Shown here: positions 57,901 through 64,000 of the stretch, one piece after another | Layout: each line of letters starts with the position of its first letter | Numbering within the stretch: the stretch's first letter is position 1 | NCBI GenBank assembly: GCA_963920665.1 | Contig: OY987265.1 | Coordinates: 37,825,001-37,889,000, forward strand | DNA length: 64,000 nt | Origin: Straminergon stramineum | Lineage: Eukaryota > Streptophyta > Bryopsida > Hypnales > Calliergonaceae | Direction of reading: 5' to 3' | The notes under the pieces: model-generated | The model's database searches: none | What the model was told of the DNA's origin: nothing | What the model saw: only the letters and a program-made list of their open reading frames with translations | Position numbers and translations under genes: made by a program

Positions 57901-58051
57901 GGGTCCAATTGCTACAAAAACTATATATTCACAAAACTTTTGCAAAACTATATCTCTCAAAAAAATTCAAAAAATTATGACAAAAATTGAGACTATAGGA
58001 GCCAACATAAATTCCATTTTGTTCCTTGAGGGGACAACAAGACATTAGGGG
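57901..58051 (-). mobile_element. Partial TTAA element (M-like right end)
   Basis: The right end GACATTAGGGG before TTAA (58,052-58,055) and the block GAGACTATAGGAGCC, then CCATTTTGTTCCTTGAGGGG, match 53,668-53,880 in reverse complement. It begins at the TTAA shared with D4, so D4 probably interrupted or truncated it. Confidence 0.6.
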
Positions 58052-58189
58052 TTAATAGTGCTCAAGGGACCTATGTTTGACTTGTTTAGAATATTAAGGA
58101 AGTGTCGAAACTAAATTCCACTTTGGATTTTGAAAGATCCATGTCATCCTAAACCAAGCACATGATGACATGCGGTACTTTTTTGATAA

Positions 58190-59042
58190 AAATTAAAAAT
58201 CCGTTGGAGACTAAATATCCATTTGACAAACACTTAAAAACTCAAGTAGGGTCATATGAAGTCAATTTTTAAGGGATTTTTACAAAATTTAGGTACAATA
58301 TGGGAACATTCACCCCCTTCACAGCATGTAAGAAAAAATATTATCGCATGCTTGGATTTAAAGTTATGCTCCTTGGTAAAATTCAAGTAGTTTGAGCAAT
58401 TTGGGCATCTTTTGCTAAAACCCTCATTGAATTTTGAAATTTGGTATGTGAGTATCTAATAAAATATTTTAAAAAAATGTCTATAAATAAATAAGTTTTA
58501 GTTCTCAAATCGCATTCTAAGAGGAGTCAAACTTTGTTAGCTATGTTGAGGCGGTTTTGAGAACAAACATTTTCTCCTAACTTCAAGCTTATTATCATGC
58601 AATTTGTACAATCAAAATTCTTGAATTTTTTTTGACATATTCCAATTATATGTCTCTAATCTTTTATTGTTTGAATTGTAAATGAGAAATTTCCACATTG
58701 CTCAAGAAATCATCAAAAAATGACTAACACATTCACTTAACTTCCTTGTATTACGAGATGATTTAGAGTTAGACTCCACATTTGGTATTGAAATTTTGCA
58801 TGAGTGTACCTAACAAGATTGTCTACTATACTTTTGAACACTTGAAATTCAAAAAAAAGATTTTGATTTTCAATTTTGAACACTACACTAAAAAATGGCA
58901 TTTTTTGACAATTTCTCTTGAAAAACACATCAATCTTGTAGGGTTTACAAAAAGTTTCAAAAAATTGGGTCAAAAATTGAGATCACAAAAAATTGCACAA
59001 ACCTTCAAGTGCCCTCCAAGGGAACACTTGGGACTTCTGGGG
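58190..59042 (+). mobile_element. TTAA element family K, copy K3
   Basis: The right end CTTGGGACTTCTGGGG before TTAA (59,043-59,046) is clear. The body aligns with K2 (AAGAGGAGTCAAAC, TTGTACAATCAAAATTCTTG, TTTTTGACAATTTCTCTTG). The left end is approximate. Confidence 0.6.
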
Positions 59043-59141
59043 TTAAGACCCTATATAGTTGATTCCATCCAAAGCCTAAAAAATGTTTAAAAAAAATTAA
59101 TATCTTCTAAATTTTGGACATACTTATGTCAATATTATTAA

Positions 59142-59710
59142 CCCGTAAAGGACTAAACTGCATTCTTTTTTGGCAACATAGTGATTTAGGCAACTCATTA
59201 CAAATGGGACTTTTTTTCTTTGAAATTTTCACACAACATAAGCCTAAGGAGTAGATTTAAGGTACGACAATTTTCATAACTTTTGACTACATGGTTAAGA
59301 AGATAATGCATAATATGTAATTTTCATTGCTCAACAAGCAACCCGGGCAACTCAAAATAATCCTTAGAAAATCACTTTTTTAAGAAATAAAAATTTGAAA
59401 ATGATTTTCCAGATTTATATATACATGGAAAGCTTTGAAACATTCCATTTTGATTAATGAGATGAAAATTGTGAAGATTTTTAGTTTGCAAATAGTTATG
59501 GAATCTCTACTCTAAGATAAAATTTGAAGTCCTTTATTTAACTCAATTTTCAATATTTTTGGAAAAAAATTAGGAAGTGAGGTGTAGATTATTTATTACA
59601 ACACTATAACCATTGGGATTGGCCTTTTTCAATTCCATAAATGAATTCTTAACAATTTAGTATTTTGAATCATTCTCTACTTCTTTCTATTTACTATTTT
59701 TTTCAAGCAT
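59142..59710 (-). mobile_element. Family D (TTAA) element, truncated copy D5
   Basis: TTAA at 59,138-59,141 then CCCGTAAAGGAC starts a copy parallel to D4 (CAACATAGTGATTTAGGCAA, TTGATTAATGAGATGAAAAT). It loses similarity at about 59,710. Confidence 0.75.
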
Positions 59711-60660
59711 GAATATGAAAAAAAATTTGTTTGAATTTTTTATAGGTATTCCCACCTTATTTCTTCAACATATTATGGAGAGTAACACATTTTAGGATCT
59801 ACACATTTTTGTGTAAAAAATTTGAAAGATTGCATCTAACCCATTTGAGAAGAGTTGAAAATACTTCTTTTTGAAATATAAGCAACTTGACCTTGCAATT
59901 GGTAAGGTCTCTTATTTTGAAATTATGAGGGTATACTCTAACAAATTAACTAAAAGAACCTATGGTTGAATTTTTTAATAAATAAATATAGATGAAGATT
60001 TTAGCCTTGCTTTGGGTTTAAGTACTTTGAATTAGTTTTGGACTTACAAACATCGAAAACCTTTAATGGTTAATACACATTCAATTTGGGGGGGACTTAG
60101 TTGGTGTTTTAGAACATGCCAAGTCTCAAGAAACTTATGGCTTGAAGAGACTATCATTTGATAAATGTTGGGTGATTTCTATATTGGTACATATTCAAAT
60201 AGAAAATTAACTATATCAAAGCTTTGCTTATTTATCTCTTCAATTGTTTATTTATTACATTATGCAACATTGCATACTTTAGGAATCATAGTGGTACACT
60301 GAGGAGCCTCATCCCGGGCCAAGCTTGGCAATCCCATGGTGGCACAACCATCTCCAAATCTCCTCTCAGCCCCCTCAAATTATCTTCTGAGTCCAGTCTT
60401 TACCTCCACGTTCTCATATTTCTATACATTAAATTAGGTTGTTGGTTTGGTTTGTTACATTGAGATCTCTGGAATAGTGTGTCCCCTAGTCATGTTCTTG
60501 GTATTGCTAGAAAGCTCTCTATGAAGACTAGTGTACAGACTTTGTTTCGTGGCATTCCCACTCATGGCAGAAAAGATATTGAATTTTGAAGTTTTTATAA
60601 AATAAAAAATTTCTTTTACTTTTATATATTTTTTATTATGGCAATTGCACAAGGCATACT
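59711..60660. other. Intergenic sequence
   Basis: No gene was recognised. A GC-richer patch at 60,300-60,400 has no coding resemblance. Confidence 0.5.
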
Positions 60661-61017
60661 AAGGTAGCCAACCCATTTCCAACTACTTAAGCAATTGTGC
60701 ATATTTGGAGCAAAGTTTTTTTGAATGTAGAAATTTTCGCATGTGTAAAAATAGAGTTTAGAAGGATTGCATATTTTCCCAAAATTTTATTATACAAAAT
60801 GTAATTAGTATGAATTTTTTTAGTGGAAGATTTTGTTTGACCTGTTATGGTGGTATAGAGCTTTCTATTTGTGACCATATGCTAATTGCAATATCGAGAG
60901 CCTTGCAACCAATCATAATGTGACACAACTACTCAAGAACTGCACTACCACTTCATGGAAAGAAAGCATGCTACATATTGGAAATGGGGGGGTGATCAGA
61001 AATGGGTTGGCTACCTT
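60661..61017. mobile_element. TIR element family J, copy J2 (best preserved)
   Basis: An exact 19-bp inverted repeat, AAGGTAGCCAACCCATTTC at the left and its complement at the right, bounds 357 bp. J1, J3 and J4 are more decayed relatives. It is non-coding. Confidence 0.88.
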
Positions 61018-63422
61018 ATGGGAATGTGTGGATAAAAGTTTAGAAACTTTGATTGCTTAGATTGAAATATTATAGTGTTGGAAGTTACAAAGAAACACTT
61101 CTATTTTGCCTTGCTTGACAAGGTCAATAGACTTTAGCTCCTAGACTAAGACTTCCATGCTACAAATGGGTAATTTTTTGAAAATTGCCTTCTATATCAT
61201 ATTAGTTACATACCAACCAAATTTTAAAAGTGGAGGAAGAGTTTTGCATATTTTGCCCAAAGTTGCCTCATGCTACTTATGTCGCTTGCAAAGTTTAGGG
61301 CGACATGACTTTTGATCCAAGCACCCAATTGAAAAAGAAAAATCTGAACTCCCACCAAAGAGGTACCTGTTCACACCTTGTGTCAAAAAAATTTGTATGA
61401 ACTTTTGTTGAAACTTTGACCATGTGTGAACCTACCTGAGATTTCTTGCATACATTGAACAATCACTTGGTGATTTGAGGGATAAAAGTTTAATTATCTT
61501 ACCTCCAGACTCAATTTTTGAGATCAAAGCATATTCTTGGGATATTATTTCACGTTTCAATGACAAAATGAATGGCCAGAACTCAGTGACCCAAATGTGC
61601 TTGGATTGATATGACTGAGAGAGCAGCTAGCGAGGAGGATATTCTGAGCGAGTATTTCTTGAGGTTCCATGGCAGCGTTGTCCAAGAATTTATGTCAGCA
61701 TGGGGGCTCCTCAGAAAAACATTGGTACAGTGCACTGCAGTACAATGCATTGTCTTACTGCAATCAAATCTCACTTCCAAGTGCACCCAAAAATTAAAAA
61801 ATGCTATTTGGTTAAAGTAATGGTATGGTTTGCATGTTGGCCTTTCCACAGCATTAACTTCCGTGTTGCACTGTTGTCAATGTGTTTTTTGCCTCCCTGC
61901 CACTGTTTGCTGAGTCCCAAGGTTGCCAACATTTGGACTTTCCAGTGGGGCAAGATTGAATTCCAGTACCTTGGTTGCATGTTCTGAGGCTCAAGTGGCG
62001 GAAGCTGTTGTAGCTGCTCCCCCCTCTGCTTTGCACATTACCCAATACAACTGATTGAGAAGAGAAGTGCCAATTTCCTTTCTGATTTCACATACAGTAC
62101 CTGTAAGTTATCAAACTTTTATCAATTGCAAAGAAACAGAGCCTACCATGACATAAAGAGGATTCTATTTCACATCATCTTCAAGAAGCTATGAGATAGC
62201 TTTGGCTCTATGACTCATTCAATATGGAAAGGACAGTTTGGATAAAAGGTGAAAAAAAAAGGTCAATTTGACAGTGGCTGGAAACAAGAAGCTATGCTAT
62301 GATTGGCACTGTCCCTGTTCCTGTAGGCATCTTGTAGTATTGGCACACTTTTCTAGTAAGGTACCTACTCAAACTTCCTCACATGTAGCTTCTGCAGATG
62401 CAAAGCCTCCTTAATAATAAAAAAGTTTGGGACGAAACTGACTAGTTAGGGTAGTCCACCTTCAAGTCCAAATCCAAGCACTACACTCACAGCTTTGCGT
62501 ATTTCACATGAATATGGTAATGAATCAAATGAAATACAGTTTTGTTTCAAATATATGAAAATACTCAATATTCAGATTTAAAGAGTAAGAGTTACACTTG
62601 ATGATTTCATTACCTCAGGCAGGGAAACTCATCTTCAAGCTCGAATTTGGATTTGGGTTTAGGCAAGGTGTAAACCATCCTGTTTCATCACACCAAATAA
62701 TACAACGACTGGGGTTTAGGGTTTAGGTTTATGCTAACAAATGAACAGTGGATTTTGTGAACGAAACAGATAGAAAGAGAGCCGATGAAGATGATAAAGG
62801 AACTCCAACCTTCCGATTGAATATGTTTCATAAATAATCGCAGTACAAAATAGTTTTCATATTAAACTAAAAGCGGAGGAATGATGCAACAACCCCGACA
62901 ATAAACTGATGGACTTTCCAGTGCGCAAGGAGAGGCGTCCACCCCCTATGCCTTAAGCTAGAAAGAATCACTGGTGTTTTGTTAACTGACAAAAATTCTC
63001 GTCCAAAGAAGAGCACTTCCCAAGGGCAAAAACCTTATTCGAAAAGAATTAGCATGAGAACCACCTACGAGAGGCCGGAAGAAGGAAAGTTACTGGGGTA
63101 GAGGTCGCTTAACTCCCCTTTCATGCAAAAAAATCCAGATCTTAAATGTAGACTACGATACTCAACCAATATCCTCCACCGCGACCTGCTCAAACAGGTG
63201 GTGCCATTTCCTGCGCGAGGCTCATGTGCTGCACCCTAAACCTACTATTAATGATGAGAACGGGTACAATGATCTATAGAGAACTAGATAAATGCTAGTT
63301 CGGTAGAGCAATGAAATGAACTAACCCATAATTTGAATGAGGAACGGCAGCGCTTGTCTCAGTACCTCATATTATGGTGCTAATGCGTTTACCGAGGGTA
63401 ATCAAATTAAAATCAACCCTGC
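61018..63422. other. 3' flank of the transporter gene
   Basis: 61,018-61,570 still holds AT-rich repeat-like phrases. From about 61,580 the sequence is less repetitive. It presumably includes the 3' untranslated region of the minus-strand transporter gene, but I could not place a poly(A) site with confidence. Several short open frames at 61,583-62,045 have no family resemblance. Confidence 0.5.
62713..62731. promoter_or_regulatory. Telo-box-like motif
   Basis: TTTAGGGTTTAGGTTTA on the plus strand contains the plant telo-box (AAACCCTAA on the complement). Telo-boxes are known in promoters and 5' leaders of many plant genes. Here it lies about 0.7 kb downstream of the transporter stop codon and no adjacent gene is visible, so function is unproven. 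Confidence 0.3.
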
Positions 63423-63970
63423 TCAAGGCTTGTCTATCCTTCCAAATTCCAAATCACTCTTTAACAAAGAGTCCTCTTCTTCCGCTACATTAAGATCCAA
63501 AACTCTAGCAGCTGCAGCTTTGGCTGCTTGAGTCTTGGCTAGCTCAACAGCCCAGCTGTACGTAATCATTCCAACTACTGCCATGAACATACCCAGCATG
63601 TTCTTAGCAGTCAACACAGAGTCGAAGAGGAACCATCCCAAAAGCAGGACACAAACAGTCTTCATATGTCCAAGAACCTACAAAACAGACAAACCAGAAG
63701 TTAAGGAATTCTGCAATGATCATGAAGTCAACTTTGGTCACTTTGGTAATCTTCATCTTCTCCCTCGGAAGAAAAAACCCACAGCTGCGCACAATATATT
63801 GCAGCTAACAGAAGTCAACCAGAGGAGGGTCAAAGCACCAACTATGAAGAGAAGTCCAGTGACCAAGCAAATAAACTGACCTGAAAGGTGACTGCCGAAA
63901 ATCTTCCAATGCACAAATACTGACTGACATTGCAGAATACCGCAAGCACGCAAGAGAGAATTATGAATAG
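63423..63970 (-). CDS. URGT-like nucleotide-sugar transporter, 3' part
   Basis: This is the C-terminal 114 residues of a plant UDP-rhamnose/UDP-galactose transporter-like protein (NST/TPT drug-metabolite transporter superfamily). Members are Golgi membrane proteins that import nucleotide sugars for cell-wall polysaccharide synthesis. Two exons are visible on the minus strand. Exon 63,970-63,881 (90 bp, phase 0) follows a TGCAG acceptor and ends CAG before a GTCAGT donor; it encodes ILSCVLAVFCNVSQYLCIGR followed by FSAVTFQ. A 203-bp intron (63,880-63,678) ends TAG. The last exon, 63,677-63,423, encodes VLGHMKTVCVLLLGWFLFDS, a final membrane segment (NMLGMFMAVVGMITYSWAVE) and a short polar tail (AKTQAAKAAAARVLDLNVAE, then an acidic stretch), ending in TGA. 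The joined CIGRFSAVTFQ-VLGHMKTV match across the splice is characteristic of URGT-type transporters. The gene continues beyond the right edge. The subfamily and substrate are inferred from motif memory; no alignment was run. Confidence 0.88.
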
Positions 63971-64000
63971 CTGCAGAGAGCATCAAACAGAGGAAAGGTC

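Noticed and set aside
62713..62731. Interstitial telomere tract
   Set aside because: Only about two and a half telomere-like units are present, too few to call a telomere relic.
1..64000. CRISPR array or prokaryotic gene cluster
   Set aside because: No short direct repeats with regular unique spacers, and no gene-dense coding pattern. The sequence is clearly eukaryotic intergenic DNA.

Overview
The window looks like intergenic DNA from the nuclear genome of a land plant with a large, AT-rich, repeat-packed genome. Evidence: the one real gene, cut by the right edge, is the 3' end of a plant-type UDP-rhamnose/UDP-galactose transporter (URGT-like) with a spliceosomal intron. No bacterial gene arrangement, operon or CRISPR array is present. 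I cannot name the species. A non-angiosperm (fern, lycophyte or gymnosperm) is a guess from the unusual transposon mix.

Almost everything else (about 1-61,000) is mobile-element debris. Three layers can be read. (1) Many non-coding elements with terminal inverted repeats start CCC(C/T)..., end ...(A/G)GGG, and are bounded on both sides by TTAA. They come in size classes of about 141-145 bp (G), 207-230 bp (F), about 400 bp (C and a singleton), 525-640 bp (H, I and others), about 920 bp (D) and about 1.0-1.25 kb (M and others). TTAA target sites and CCC-type termini are the hallmark of piggyBac-type transposons; no piggyBac transposase is visible. (2) Several other short TIR elements: family A (about 240 bp, 8-bp target duplications), family B (about 255 bp), family J (about 360-390 bp), and elements O and P. 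(3) SINE-like or 5'-truncated retroposons share one 3' tail (GCAATGGAAATTGTCCATG...TTTCAAAAA, either strand). Several carry target-site duplications of 11-21 bp.

These layers are nested. The clearest stack is 48,347-50,544: a family C element holds a SINE, a 1.5-kb insertion with an 8-bp duplication that itself holds a family D element, and a family A MITE. A decayed Tc1/mariner-type transposase at 24.6-25.4 kb is the only recognisable transposon protein. I saw no LTR-retrotransposon protein remains.

Tandem repeats include five copies of a 210-bp unit (37.0-38.0 kb, with a lone diverged copy near 0.4 kb), three copies of a 170-190-bp unit (21.0-21.5 kb), three copies of a 130-bp unit (26.5-26.9 kb), a 25-unit TA run, and a perfect 27-bp-arm hairpin at 12.4 kb.

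The last 2-3 kb are less repetitive and form the 3' flank of the transporter gene, which runs on the minus strand.
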